Assembly: GCA_021780415.1 (NCBI GenBank)
Contig: JAJXYW010000177.1
Span: 1-28,199 of the forward strand
Direction: 5' to 3'
Length of the DNA stretch: 28,199 nt
Origin: Acidobacteriota bacterium
Lineage (GTDB): Bacteria > Acidobacteriota > Terriglobia > Terriglobales > Acidobacteriaceae
The notes beneath the pieces were generated by a model that was given only the letters and a program-made list of their open reading frames with translations, had not been told where the DNA came from and did not search any database. Both the position numbers and the translations under genes were made by a program. Numbering within the stretch: the stretch's first letter is position 1; each line of letters opens with the position of its first letter. Shown here in pieces: positions 14,936 to 22,318 of the stretch.

Positions 14936-15775
14936 CTAGACCTCAAAACGAACGGCTCTATTGACCGCTGAAGGCTCGGCTAATTCGGCGGTGAGCAGAG
15001 GGGCGGGATTGAAGGCGGGCTGCTTGCGGCGGATGCGGGCGAGGTCGAGCTCGTAGCGGCGCATGGCGATGCCGATGCTGCCTTTGACGCGGGCGGCGAG
15101 TTCGGCGAGGAGGTCGCGGCCGTGGGTTGCGGCGTGGGCGGTGCGGTTGCGGAGGTCGGCCATCTCGGAGTGGGCGAGGGCTTCGATCTCGGTGGCGAGG
15201 GCGAGGAGATGCTGCTCGGATTGGTCGATCTGGTGGGTGATGCGCTGGAGTTGGGCGGCGAGGGTGAGGTCGTCGCCGGAGTCGGTGGCGGGGTCGTAGC
15301 CGTTGAGCATGCGGTGGAGCATGGCGGCGTCGTCGCGGAGGAAGGCGGCGTTGGCCTGGGCCATGAGATGGGTGCGGTGACGCTCGTCGTGGGCGCTGCG
15401 GGCGCGGTCGGGGTGGATGCGCTTGGCGACGGCGCGGAAGAGGGCTTTGAGATCGAGGGCTGCGGGGTCGGGTTGCTGAGGCTCGGGTTCTGGCTCGGGT
15501 TCGGGGGCGAGGGTCTGGGGCTGAGATGGAGTTGGGTTGTGGAGTTCGGCGATGCGGTCTTCCCACTCGTCGAGCTGGATGTAGAGGACGCCGACCTGGC
15601 GGATGTAGCGGCCTTCGAAGCTGTTGAGTTGGGCGCGGAGATGGTCCAGTTCGGCTTCGCGGACGGCCAGCGCTGCGCGGAGAATGGCTAGTTCGGCTCG
15701 GCGGCGGAGAAGCTCGGCTTCTTCCGGCCTGGGCTGGCGGAAGATCGCGACGGGCTGGTGGCGCGGTGCTGGCAT
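14936..15775 (-). CDS. Coiled-coil J-domain-like protein
   Basis: The 279-residue protein has an N-terminal coiled coil (about residues 17-80, rich in Glu, Arg, Leu), a Pro-Glu spacer with PEPEPEPEP (91-99), a J-domain-like segment (about 106-160) with LFRAVAKRIHPDRA holding the HPD triad, and a second helical region to the C-terminus. It has no Gly/Phe region or zinc fingers, so it is not DnaJ; a DnaK partner with a specialised client is the likely role. No signal peptide is seen. TATCAT eleven bases before the ATG could be a -10, with no Shine-Dalgarno. I do not recognise a named family beyond the J-domain. Confidence 0.7.
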   Translation of the reverse strand: MPAPRHQPVAIFRQPRPEEAELLRRRAELAILRAALAVREAELDHLRAQLNSFEGRYIRQVGVLYIQLDEWEDRIAELHNPTPSQPQTLAPEPEPEPEPQQPDPAALDLKALFRAVAKRIHPDRARSAHDERHRTHLMAQANAAFLRDDAAMLHRMLNGYDPATDSGDDLTLAAQLQRITHQIDQSEQHLLALATEIEALAHSEMADLRNRTAHAATHGRDLLAELAARVKGSIGIAMRRYELDLARIRRKQPAFNPAPLLTAELAEPSAVNRAVRFEV

Positions 15776-15786
15776 GGGTTGATTTC

Positions 15787-15792
15787 ATGATA
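15787..15792 (-). promoter_or_regulatory. Possible -10 box of the J-domain gene
   Basis: TATCAT (minus strand) matches five of six -10 positions, eleven bases before the ATG, predicting a leader of only about five bases. Confidence 0.35.
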
Positions 15793-15815
15793 GGGCAGAT
15801 GGGATGGCCGCCCGT

Positions 15816-15842
15816 GTACCCCCCCCCTCCCCCCCGGGGTAC
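15816..15842. repeat. C-run palindrome GTACCCC...GGGGTAC
   Basis: GTACCCC and GGGGTAC are perfect inverted arms around 13 bases; the left part holds runs of nine and seven C split by one T. The following ACTTTTGCGTCTAAAG resembles an intergenic repeat I recall from Terriglobia. Confidence 0.5.
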
Positions 15843-15926
15843 TTTTGCGTCTAAAGTCTTCGATTCAGGGGAGTTTGCGGAGGACTTATGGCAGTCTGTC
15901 TGCGGGATTTCTGGATAATGCTGGTG

Positions 15927-15955
15927 CCCGGGCAGGCAAAGAACGCCTGCCCGGG
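15927..15955. repeat. 11-bp hairpin, REP-like
   Basis: CCCGGGCAGGC (15927-15937) and GCCTGCCCGGG (15945-15955) form a perfect 11-bp stem with a 7-base loop. No T-tract follows and no gene ends nearby, so a dispersed palindromic repeat is more likely than a terminator. Confidence 0.5.
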
Positions 15956-16174
15956 GCTCCGTCGTCGGTCCTGGTTGGTGTGGGAGGGGCTAATTAAATT
16001 GTACCGAGTGGGAGGGGTAACTATGCCAAGCGTGTTGAATAGAAATCGCCTGTGTTTATGGGGGGCTTGTGCTGGCTTGGGGGTTGTGGGGGGTTGACAT
16101 GCGGTTTTTGGGCTGTTTTTTGAGGAAATTATTTTTGAGCGGGGCTTGTTCGGTGGGCGCGCGCTTCACGCGCG

Positions 16175-16207
16175 AGAAGCAGGTTCCTCGCTGCGCTCGG
16201 AATGACA
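16175..16207. repeat. Short dispersed repeat, copy 2
   Basis: Same start (AGAAGCAG) and end (GGAATGACA) as the copy at 14883-14917, with a diverged middle. A CGCGCG-CTTCA-CGCGCG hairpin (16158-16174... stem ends at 16174) directly precedes it. Confidence 0.6.
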
Positions 16208-16404
16208 GACAGAAGGGCAAGAGCAAGAGCAAGACAACGGCTAGGACAACGGCAGGAGCAGATCCTGCCAGGGCGGGGAGGGACGTGCGTGAATTTCCTG
16301 CGGGGGCGCGAAACCTTTGGCTGCAAAACGCGTCTCGTGAAGCATGGGACACTTGCGGCCAATATTTATGGGATACTTGCTCCCGATGGATTAGTTGAAC
16401 GTAT

Positions 16405-16409
16405 GGAGG
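16405..16409 (+). promoter_or_regulatory. Shine-Dalgarno that sets the lipoprotein start
   Basis: GGAGG lies five bases before the ATG at 16415. The open frame extends back to 16202, but that part reads through a dispersed repeat, so 16415 is preferred. Confidence 0.6.
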
Positions 16410-16414
16410 GTGCC

Positions 16415-17575
16415 ATGCTGCAGAGGATCGCTTTCCGTTGGTTTCCGAGGGTTGCGCGGGTCGCGCCGAAAACAATGCTGCGGGGCTGTGTTGCACTGGT
16501 CGGGCTGGCTGCGCTGGGCGCGATGGTGGGTTGCTATACCGATTACAGCGGTGCGTCTTTTGTTGGGCCGGGGCAGCAGCAGAATAATGCGCTGTGGGTG
16601 GCGAATGGGAGCAATGTGGTGGAGTTTCTGCCCTCGCAGTTGCAGAACGGAGTGAGTGCGCCGGTGCCGCACCTGATGCTGAACTCGGCTGCGTTTGGAG
16701 CGCCGCAGGGGGTGGTGTTCGATCAGAATGGCGATCTGTGGGTGATTGATGGCGGGACCGTGGCGACGGGGGGAAAGGTAGCTCCGGCGCTGTTTGAATT
16801 TACGCCGACACAACTGGCGAAGCTGGGGACGGTGAATAATCCAACGCCTGCGGTTACGATCGAGTCCAGCAGCTTCAAGTTTCCGCAGCAGGCTGCGTTT
16901 GATCTGCGGGGAAACCTGTGGGTGACCGACAACGGAAGCAACGCGATCTATGTGTTCACGGTGGCGCAACAGGCGGCGACGGCGATGAGTGCGACGCCAG
17001 CGGTGAAGGTGACCTCGGCACCTGCGTTCAATGGGCCGCTGGGGATTGCGTTTGACTATAGCGGCAACCTGTATGTTGCGAATAATGGGACGACGACGAT
17101 CTTTGGATTCAAGGCGAGGACGCTGCCGACGGTGGGTAATGCATCGAGCGGGACGTCGAACCTGGTGCCGAGTGTGACGCTGAGCGATGATGGCTCGGGG
17201 TCGGTACAGGGACCGTGGGGACTGGCGTTCGATTCGTATGGCGACCTGTGGTCGACCAATTCGAATGCGCCAAATACGGTGGTGGGATATAGTCCCGCGC
17301 AGTTGGCGATGGGTGGAGCGTTGACGCCGTCGTTGACGTTTACGAGCGTGGCGGTGAGCGGAAACCAGACGCTGGTTGCGCCGAATGGGATTGCGTTCGA
17401 TATGTATGGCGATGTGGTGGTGGATAGTTCGGCAGCACCGTTCGGGCTGGCGGGCTATGGGACGGAGCAACAGGTTACGACGAATACGAGTGGACCGGTT
17501 CCGGATGTGTTTCTGGTGGGGAGTGCGACGAAGCTGAATGCGCCGGCGGGGATTACGTTCGGGCCTTCGTTCTAG
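16415..17575 (+). CDS. NHL/beta-propeller repeat lipoprotein
   Basis: The 386-residue protein starts with a basic, hydrophobic signal (residues 1-39) ending in a lipobox-like AMVGC, so C40 would be lipidated and the protein exported to the cell envelope. The rest is a beta-propeller of NHL-like blades, seen as recurring GVVFDQNGDLWVID, AAFDLRGNLWVTDNGSNAI, GIAFDYSGNLYVANNG, GLAFDSYGDLWSTNS and GIAFDMYGDVVVDSS, about 50-60 residues apart. Such propellers bind proteins or carbohydrates; no catalytic residues are recognised. It converges on cfa with a 14-base gap. Similar propeller lipoproteins are numerous in acidobacteria. Confidence 0.8.
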   Translation: MLQRIAFRWFPRVARVAPKTMLRGCVALVGLAALGAMVGCYTDYSGASFVGPGQQQNNALWVANGSNVVEFLPSQLQNGVSAPVPHLMLNSAAFGAPQGVVFDQNGDLWVIDGGTVATGGKVAPALFEFTPTQLAKLGTVNNPTPAVTIESSSFKFPQQAAFDLRGNLWVTDNGSNAIYVFTVAQQAATAMSATPAVKVTSAPAFNGPLGIAFDYSGNLYVANNGTTTIFGFKARTLPTVGNASSGTSNLVPSVTLSDDGSGSVQGPWGLAFDSYGDLWSTNSNAPNTVVGYSPAQLAMGGALTPSLTFTSVAVSGNQTLVAPNGIAFDMYGDVVVDSSAAPFGLAGYGTEQQVTTNTSGPVPDVFLVGSATKLNAPAGITFGPSF

Positions 17576-17589
17576 CGGAGGGAAGGCGG

Positions 17590-18726
17590 CTAGCGGGCGG
17601 ACTGGTAGCCGCCGGGGACGCCGTTGGGGGAGAGGACCAACTGCCAGAGCTGGAGGCAGCGGGAGCGGAAGGCGGCGGCGCAGGTGAGCAGGTAGTACTG
17701 CCACATGCGTTGGAAACGCTGGTCGAGGTGGCTGAGGAGTTCGCCGCGCTGGATGCTGCGCTGGAAGTTTTTTGACCAGGACATGAGGGTGAAGTCGTAG
17801 TCGGGGCCGATGTTTTGCAGGTCTTCGATGAGGAAACGTCCCTCAATGGCGGTGGTGATCTGGCGCAGGGAGGGGAGTTTGCCGTTGGGGAAGATGTGGG
17901 TGTTGATCCAGGGCTCGCCGGCGAGTTCGGTGTGGAGGCTGCCGATGGTGTGGAGGAGGAAGATGCCGTTGGGGGAGAGGGCGCGGCGGGCGGTGTTGAA
18001 GAAGGCGGGGTAGTTTTTGACGCCGACGTGCTCGAACATGCCGACGGAGACGATGGTGTCGGTGTGGCCGGTGAAGCTGCGGTAGTCCTGGAGGCGGATG
18101 TCGACGGGGAGGCCTGCGCAGAGGTTGCGGGCGAAGGTGGCCTGGTTCTCAGAGACGGTGAGGCCGATGACGTGGACGCCGTAGTGCTCGGCGGCGAAGC
18201 GGGCGAAGGCGCCCCAGCCGCAGCCGATTTCGAGGACGGTGGTGCCGGGGGAGAGATGGAGCTTGCGGCAGATGAGATCGAGCTTGGCGAGTTGCGCTTC
18301 GTCGAGGGTGCGGTCGAGCATGCGGGTGCAACTGCCGCTGTAGGCGCAGCTATAGACCATGGTGTCGCCGAGCATGGAGCGGAAGAGCTGGTTGTCGAGG
18401 TCGTAGTGGCGCTCGCCGACCTGGAAGGCTCGACTGACGCTTTGCAGGTTGGCGAGATAAGCGCGGAGGGTGCCGAGAAGCTGCGGGATGAAAAGGCCGG
18501 CGGTGCGGTCGAGATGGGCGGTGAAGAGGCGATAGAAGAGGTCGTCGAGATTGGCGCAGTCCCACCAGCCGTTGATATAGGAGTCGCCGAGACCGAGCGT
18601 GCCCTGCCAGCGGATGCGGTGGAACATGGCGGGGTTGTGAACCTGGATGTCGTAGGGTGCGGAGCCGTTGAGTTGAATGCCTGCGGTGGCGATGAGCGAC
18701 TGAAACCAATACTCGGCTGATTGCAT
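17590..18726 (-). CDS. cfa: Cyclopropane-fatty-acyl-phospholipid synthase
   Basis: The 378-residue protein aligns with E. coli Cfa by eye over most of its length: an N-terminal lipid-binding region with GDSYINGWWDC (48-57), YSCAYSG (125-131), the SAM site VLEIGCGWGAFARFAAEHYG (164-183), SVGMFEHVGVKNYPAFF and HTHIFPNG-like INTHIFPNGKLPSL. It adds a methylene group from S-adenosylmethionine to unsaturated acyl chains in membrane phospholipids. A TTG at 18741 would also open the frame, but GGAGG five bases before the ATG at 18726 sets the start. Several other lipid genes are in the window but none adjoins this one. Confidence 0.94.
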   Translation of the reverse strand: MQSAEYWFQSLIATAGIQLNGSAPYDIQVHNPAMFHRIRWQGTLGLGDSYINGWWDCANLDDLFYRLFTAHLDRTAGLFIPQLLGTLRAYLANLQSVSRAFQVGERHYDLDNQLFRSMLGDTMVYSCAYSGSCTRMLDRTLDEAQLAKLDLICRKLHLSPGTTVLEIGCGWGAFARFAAEHYGVHVIGLTVSENQATFARNLCAGLPVDIRLQDYRSFTGHTDTIVSVGMFEHVGVKNYPAFFNTARRALSPNGIFLLHTIGSLHTELAGEPWINTHIFPNGKLPSLRQITTAIEGRFLIEDLQNIGPDYDFTLMSWSKNFQRSIQRGELLSHLDQRFQRMWQYYLLTCAAAFRSRCLQLWQLVLSPNGVPGGYQSAR

Positions 18727-18731
18727 GCTGT

Positions 18732-18736
18732 CCTCC
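18732..18736 (-). promoter_or_regulatory. Shine-Dalgarno that sets the cfa start
   Basis: GGAGG (minus strand) five bases before the ATG at 18726. It lies downstream of the alternative TTG at 18741, which it therefore excludes. Confidence 0.65.
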
Positions 18737-18991
18737 AGCAAAAACCGCCATCGATGTTGGATATACGCTTTGGCATGAAGGATACATCGTGTGGGATCAA
18801 GGAGATGCGATTATCGAAGATTAAGTGCGGAGAGATGAGCTTTGTGTGAGCTGGGGAAGGCCGGAGTTTCGCACAGAAAGGGCGAGATTTGCACCGAAAT
18901 TTTGCTGTTGCACGGACGGGATTTTGTGCGAGGATTCTCAGCAACGGAAGAGCGATCTTCCAGAGAAGAGAGAAGAATCAGAGGCAGTAGG

Positions 18992-19108
18992 GGATCGGAC
19001 GCGAGACCCACTTCGGGCAACCGGAGAGAAGGATTGGATGCGAGGCCCGCTTCGGGCAACCGAAGATGAGGAGCGGATTCAAAACCTACTTTGAGCAACC
19101 GGAGACAC
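18992..19108. repeat. Three tandem copies of a 39-base repeat
   Basis: Units at 18992-19030, 19031-19069 and 19070-19108 are head to tail without spacers. Units 1 and 2 are very similar (shared core CTTCGGGCAACCG); unit 3 is more diverged (CTTTGAGCAACCG). As 39 is a multiple of three, the repeat also appears as a 13-residue repeat in a spurious frame. Confidence 0.75.
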
Positions 19109-19332
19109 GCTGGCAAAGAGGAAACTCGCAGGATTTGCTGAACGGACGAACGAAGGACAAGCGGGTTCGCCTGCGGTCACGAGGGAAGACGGGAAGCGGA
19201 GATTGACTTGGTGCCGAAACCAGGTCTTCGAAAGATTCGGACGGCGGAAGGGCGAGTTCTCGCGAGAGGATTCGCCCTTTGGCTTTTGGGGGATCAGGAA
19301 GGAGTGGGTGCGGTGGGAGTGCGTGCTTTGTC

Positions 19333-19376
19333 GTTCCCACCCGTCCGCAAGTGCGCGTACGGATGGGGCACCCGGT
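19333..19376. repeat. REP-like palindromic element
   Basis: TTCCCACCCGTCCG and CGGATGGGGCACCCGG flank a short GC-rich centre; CCCGTCCG pairs with CGGATGGG through seven Watson-Crick pairs and one G-T pair. I recall similar CCCACCC...GGGCACCC elements between Terriglobia genes. Confidence 0.45.
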
Positions 19377-19414
19377 ATGTCAGCAAAGATCGACAGAGGG
19401 TGTTTGAAAAGCAG

Positions 19415-20536
19415 CTAGATGAGGGGGAGGCCTTCGATGCCGAGGTCGGCGTGGAAGATGGTGGTGTTGGTGGCGAGGGCTGCGCAGCCGTCGTCGAGGA
19501 AGCAGAGGCCTACGAGGTCGTTTCCGGCTACGATGAGTTCAGCTTCGGGGGCATTGGTTTCGCGTGAGTCCCAGATGCGGACGATGCCGCGATGGCCGCG
19601 GAGAGAGGCGGCGACGTAGAGGTTTCCGTCGACGTCCAAGGCCATGCCCTGGGGACGTCCGAGGCCGCGGTAGTAGGTGGTGGTGTTGCCGTGGGGGTCG
19701 ATGGCGTAGATGGGCTGGTTGGAGCTGACGGTGGGTGCGGTGACCATGAGGACGCCGTCGGGACGAAAGCAGAGGTGATAGAAGGCGACGGAGGGTTCGA
19801 GGGTGGCGAAGACGAAGGTCTCGCCGGAGCGGCTGGGGTTGTGGGGGTTGAGGGCGCTGCCGGGCAGGTCAGAGGCGGTGGATGTGGTTTTGGGAATGAT
19901 CTTGAAGATGGTGCCGGAGCGGTCGCCGACGAAGAGGTTGCCGTCGCGGTCGAAGGCGATGCCGGTGGCGATGCCCATGCCTTCGGCGAAGGTGGAGATG
20001 TTGCCGGCAGGGGTGATGCGGTAGATGGTGCCCTCGGTGCGGGAGCTGGCGTAGAGATTGTGGTCGGGGCCGAAGGCGAGGGCGGAGACGTTCATCATGT
20101 CGCGGACGAAGGGGGTGACCTGAAGGTCGCGGGCGACGCGGAAGATGGAGACGGGGACCTGCTCGCCGCGGGGACCGGAGACCATGGCGAAGAGGTTGCC
20201 GTCGGCGTCGACGGCGGGGTTGGAGATGATGTGGAGGTCCTCGACCATGGGGACGCCGATGTTGGCGTGGAGAGGATTGCTGGCGAGGTCGCCGTGACGG
20301 AGGGACAACTCGGAGGAGATGGCGCCGGAGGGGACGCGGACGAGGGCTCGGGTGGGGCGGGCGAGATCGAGATGCGCGGGCGTGTCGCCGAAGAAGGCCT
20401 GTGGGAGTTGCGGGCCGTCGTTGGTGCTGAGGAGATGGGCACCGAGGACTTCAAAGCTGCCGCCGGGGATGGCGCAGCGTGGAAAGAGGTGATCGAGATG
20501 CGGGGCTTCGGGACGGATTGGATGCAGGAGGGCCAT
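19415..20536 (-). CDS. SMP-30/gluconolactonase-like beta-propeller protein with N-terminal IPT/TIG-like domain
   Basis: The 373-residue protein has an N-terminal immunoglobulin-like segment (about 1-85; CAIPGGSFEVLGAHLL and ALVRVPSGAISSEL resemble an IPT/TIG domain) and a six-bladed propeller with recurring NPAVDADGNLFAMVSG, ALAFGPDHNLYASSR, GIAFDRDGNLFVGDRSGTIFKI, CFRPDGVLMVTA and GMALDVDGNLYVAAS. The fold is shared with gluconolactonases and NHL proteins; a lactonase activity is not shown by any residue I can identify. No signal peptide is visible. A TTGCAT-N17-TACCCT promoter ends eight bases before the ATG. Confidence 0.75.
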   Translation of the reverse strand: MALLHPIRPEAPHLDHLFPRCAIPGGSFEVLGAHLLSTNDGPQLPQAFFGDTPAHLDLARPTRALVRVPSGAISSELSLRHGDLASNPLHANIGVPMVEDLHIISNPAVDADGNLFAMVSGPRGEQVPVSIFRVARDLQVTPFVRDMMNVSALAFGPDHNLYASSRTEGTIYRITPAGNISTFAEGMGIATGIAFDRDGNLFVGDRSGTIFKIIPKTTSTASDLPGSALNPHNPSRSGETFVFATLEPSVAFYHLCFRPDGVLMVTAPTVSSNQPIYAIDPHGNTTTYYRGLGRPQGMALDVDGNLYVAASLRGHRGIVRIWDSRETNAPEAELIVAGNDLVGLCFLDDGCAALATNTTIFHADLGIEGLPLI

Positions 20537-20544
20537 TAATGCCT

Positions 20545-20573
20545 AGGGTATGCGTGGCGGTAGGGCGATGCAA
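20545..20573 (-). promoter_or_regulatory. Possible promoter of the SMP-30-like gene
   Basis: On the minus strand TTGCAT (20568-20573) and TACCCT (20545-20550) are separated by 17 bases; eight bases remain to the ATG, giving a near-leaderless transcript. The hexamers are weak matches. Confidence 0.3.
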
Positions 20574-20636
20574 GATGCGGTGATGAAAATGCATGCGATG
20601 CGGGATCGCAGAGAGAGGAGGCGAGGCGTGATGGGC

Positions 20637-21065
20637 CTAGTAGTGCCTGCCGAAGAAGCGACCGTGCAGGCCGGCTCCGAGGAGGATGCCCAGCACGCTC
20701 AGAAGCAGGGGCCAGTTGCCGACACCGAGGCCGGCGATGGCGGGACCGGGGCAGACGCCGGTAAGTCCCCAGCCGACACCGAAGATGGCTGCGCCGATGA
20801 GGGTGGGTGCGTTGAGACGCGAGGGATGGGTGTGAAAGACGGGGCCGAAGAGGGGACGCTTCATCAGGCGAGGCAGAAGTGCGTAGGAGATGGCGGTGAC
20901 GCCTGCTGCGCCACCGAGAACGAGCAACAGTCCCATGTTCTTGAGCAGGAGGAACTGGAGGATGCTCTCGGGTTGGACCATGGTGGAGATTGCGAGGCCG
21001 AAGCCGAAGAGGCCGCCGGAAAGGATGGCGGAGAGAAGGATGGGACGAGAGGTGGTTGGGGGCAT
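20637..21065 (-). CDS. YeeE/YedE-type sulfur transporter, second half (DUF6691-like)
   Basis: The 142-residue membrane protein has about four hydrophobic helices and the cysteine motif GWGLTGVCPGPAIAGLG (C105). It matches the C-terminal half of YeeE/YedE (TsuA-like) proteins, which import thiosulfate or related sulfur compounds; in many bacteria the protein is split into two genes as here. Homology starts at MPPTTSRPILLSAILSGGLFG, so the long upstream extension of the frame is not used. GGAGG eight bases before the ATG lies inside the end of the first-half gene; the two genes are separated by one base. Confidence 0.85.
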   Translation of the reverse strand: MPPTTSRPILLSAILSGGLFGFGLAISTMVQPESILQFLLLKNMGLLLVLGGAAGVTAISYALLPRLMKRPLFGPVFHTHPSRLNAPTLIGAAIFGVGWGLTGVCPGPAIAGLGVGNWPLLLSVLGILLGAGLHGRFFGRHY

Positions 21066-21066
21066 G

Positions 21067-21549
21067 TTAGAAGCCTCCGAGGGCGTGCACGAGATGCGCG
21101 GTGAGAATGGCCGTGGTGAGAAAGAGAATGACCGCGAGGATGGAAGGGAGTTGGCCGGAGCCGACGCCGCAGATGCCGTGACCGGAGGTGCAGCCACCGC
21201 CCATGCGCGCTCCGAAGCCGGCAAGGATGCCGCCAGCGAAGAGTTGCCAGAGCGGGACGCGGGTGACGTATCCGTGGCCGTGACCGAGGGTGAAGGTGAA
21301 GACGGCAGCGCCGGCGACCATGCCGAGAGCGTACATGAGCAGCCAGTTGCGCCGGGATACAAAGTTTTCGTGACGGAAGAAGGGATGGCGCGACAGAAAA
21401 GACCAGAGCGCACTGTAGACCGTGCTGATGCCGCCAATCAGACCGGTGAGAGCGAAGAGCAGGCTGACGCCGAGTCCGATGGAGATGCCGCCGAATAGGA
21501 AGTGCTTCCATCCGAGCGGAAACCATTGTGTGATTGCGATGAGGTGCAT
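21067..21549 (-). CDS. YeeE/YedE-type sulfur transporter, first half
   Basis: The 160-residue membrane protein has about four helices and the conserved motif GFGARMGGGCTSGHGICGVG (111-130; C120, C127), typical of the N-terminal half of YeeE/YedE proteins. Together with the next gene it should form one pore with the cysteines lining the path of a sulfur anion. GGAGAGG before the ATG supports the start at 21549. It begins 19 bases after pgpA. The rhodanese, TusA or persulfide dioxygenase partners often found beside it are absent here. Confidence 0.87.
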   Translation of the reverse strand: MHLIAITQWFPLGWKHFLFGGISIGLGVSLLFALTGLIGGISTVYSALWSFLSRHPFFRHENFVSRRNWLLMYALGMVAGAAVFTFTLGHGHGYVTRVPLWQLFAGGILAGFGARMGGGCTSGHGICGVGSGQLPSILAVILFLTTAILTAHLVHALGGF

Positions 21550-21568
21550 GTACCTCTCCGGGATGTGA

Positions 21569-22090
21569 TCAGAAGATGTGGGTGAAATGGGTAAGGAGAG
21601 CGCCGAGGAGAAGTGCGATGAGGCCGGCGGCAACGTCGTCGAGCATGATGCCGGTGCCGGAGGGGAGGGCTTCGAGGCGGCGGATGGGCCAGGGCTTGGT
21701 GATGTCGAGGAGGCGGAAGAGGAGGAGTGCGAGCGCGGCCTGCTGCCAGGTGGGACGCATGAGCATGAGAGCGAAGAGCTGGCCGGCGACTTCGTCGATG
21801 ACGACGAAGCCGGGGTCGTGGCGGGAGGCTTCGCGCGCGGTGATGGTGGAGGCAGGGATGCCGATCGCGGTGATGAGGAGGGCTGCGACGGTGGTGGCGA
21901 TAGTGAGAGTAGTGGCGGTGGAGGGGAAGATGTGGGCGGCGGCGTACCAGAGGAGGACTGCGGCGACGCTGCCGTAGGTGCCGGGGCCGGGCCGGCCGTA
22001 GCCTGCGCCGAAGAAGGTTGCGAGGGTCCAGGCCCAGCGGGTCTTGGGGCCACGAAGATCGGAGCGCGAGACGCCTGGCTGATGCGCCAC
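21569..22090 (-). CDS. pgpA: Phosphatidylglycerophosphatase A
   Basis: The 173-residue protein has three to four membrane segments and the PgpA motifs: WTLATFFGAGYGRPGPGTYGS (about 21-41), FVVIDEVAGQLFAL and the closing SGTGIMLDDVAAGL with its metal-binding aspartates. It removes the terminal phosphate of phosphatidylglycerophosphate to give phosphatidylglycerol. No ATG is available; a GTG at 22090 overlaps the yacG stop by one base (TAGTG) and gives a product of the family's size, so it is chosen. The frame stays open further upstream, but that part lies inside yacG. Confidence 0.9.
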   Translation of the reverse strand: MAHQPGVSRSDLRGPKTRWAWTLATFFGAGYGRPGPGTYGSVAAVLLWYAAAHIFPSTATTLTIATTVAALLITAIGIPASTITAREASRHDPGFVVIDEVAGQLFALMLMRPTWQQAALALLLFRLLDITKPWPIRRLEALPSGTGIMLDDVAAGLIALLLGALLTHFTHIF

Positions 22091-22305
22091 TAGTTCTTCC
22101 ACTCTTTGATGGGGTTGGATTGCTGCTCGGCGTGCTCGAGGTCTTCGAGGAGGTCGGGGTCGAGGATGGGGGAGGAGATTTTGTAGTCGCCCGAAGCCCA
22201 CTTGCCGAGATCGATGGTGCGGCAGCGGTCGGAACAGAAGGGGAAGTCTTCGCTGGTGGCGGGGACGGGTTTCTTGCAGATGGGGCAGGGGATGGTCTTG
22301 ATCAT
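22090..22305 (-). CDS. yacG: DNA gyrase inhibitor YacG
   Basis: The 71-residue protein shows the YacG zinc site: CPIC (C7, C10) and CSDRC (C24, C28), followed by the family signature RTIDLGKWASGDYKI. YacG binds the GyrB C-terminal region and blocks DNA binding by gyrase in E. coli. In enterobacteria it sits beside coaE and zapD; here it is placed between hicB and pgpA. No Shine-Dalgarno is seen in the 13-base gap after hicB, so translation may depend on the upstream gene. Confidence 0.92.
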   Translation of the reverse strand: MIKTIPCPICKKPVPATSEDFPFCSDRCRTIDLGKWASGDYKISSPILDPDLLEDLEHAEQQSNPIKEWKN

Positions 22306-22318
22306 GGTGGGTTACAGG

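Larger units (their letters stand above)
15776..16414. other. Repeat-rich intergenic region between the J-domain gene and the lipoprotein gene
   Basis: No convincing gene lies in these 639 bases. Short frames such as 15888-16097 run through palindromic repeats. The stretch holds, in order: a C-run palindrome, an 11-bp hairpin, a repeated TGGGAGGGG motif (near 15980 and 16009), G-runs at about 16059-16093, a CGCGCG hairpin (16158-16174), the second dispersed repeat, and three GCAAGA units (16217-16234). Confidence 0.6.
18727..19414. other. Gene-free stretch with tandem and palindromic repeats
   Basis: These 688 bases between cfa and the SMP-30-like gene hold no frame with protein-like features. 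Frames on either strand (for example 18811-19116 minus) gain length from the 39-base tandem repeat. Also present: GGGCGA...TCGCCC around TCTCGCGAGA (about 19252-19280), followed by a T-rich stretch, and a REP-like element at 19333-19376. The cfa promoter should lie at the left end but is not obvious. Confidence 0.55.

Noticed and set aside
15888..16097. 69-codon plus-strand frame in the repeat-rich gap
   Set aside because: It reads through the 11-bp hairpin and GC-rich repeats and has no ribosome site.
16202..16414. Longer N-terminus for the propeller lipoprotein
   Set aside because: The extra 71 codons begin in a dispersed repeat and would place the lipoprotein signal more than 70 residues inside the protein. 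GGAGG supports the ATG at 16415.
18992..19108. CRISPR array
   Set aside because: The 39-base units are contiguous with no spacers, and no cas gene is near.
18811..19116. 101-codon minus-strand frame with a 13-residue repeat
   Set aside because: Its repeat is just the 39-base DNA tandem repeat read in frame; no ribosome site and no protein-like remainder.
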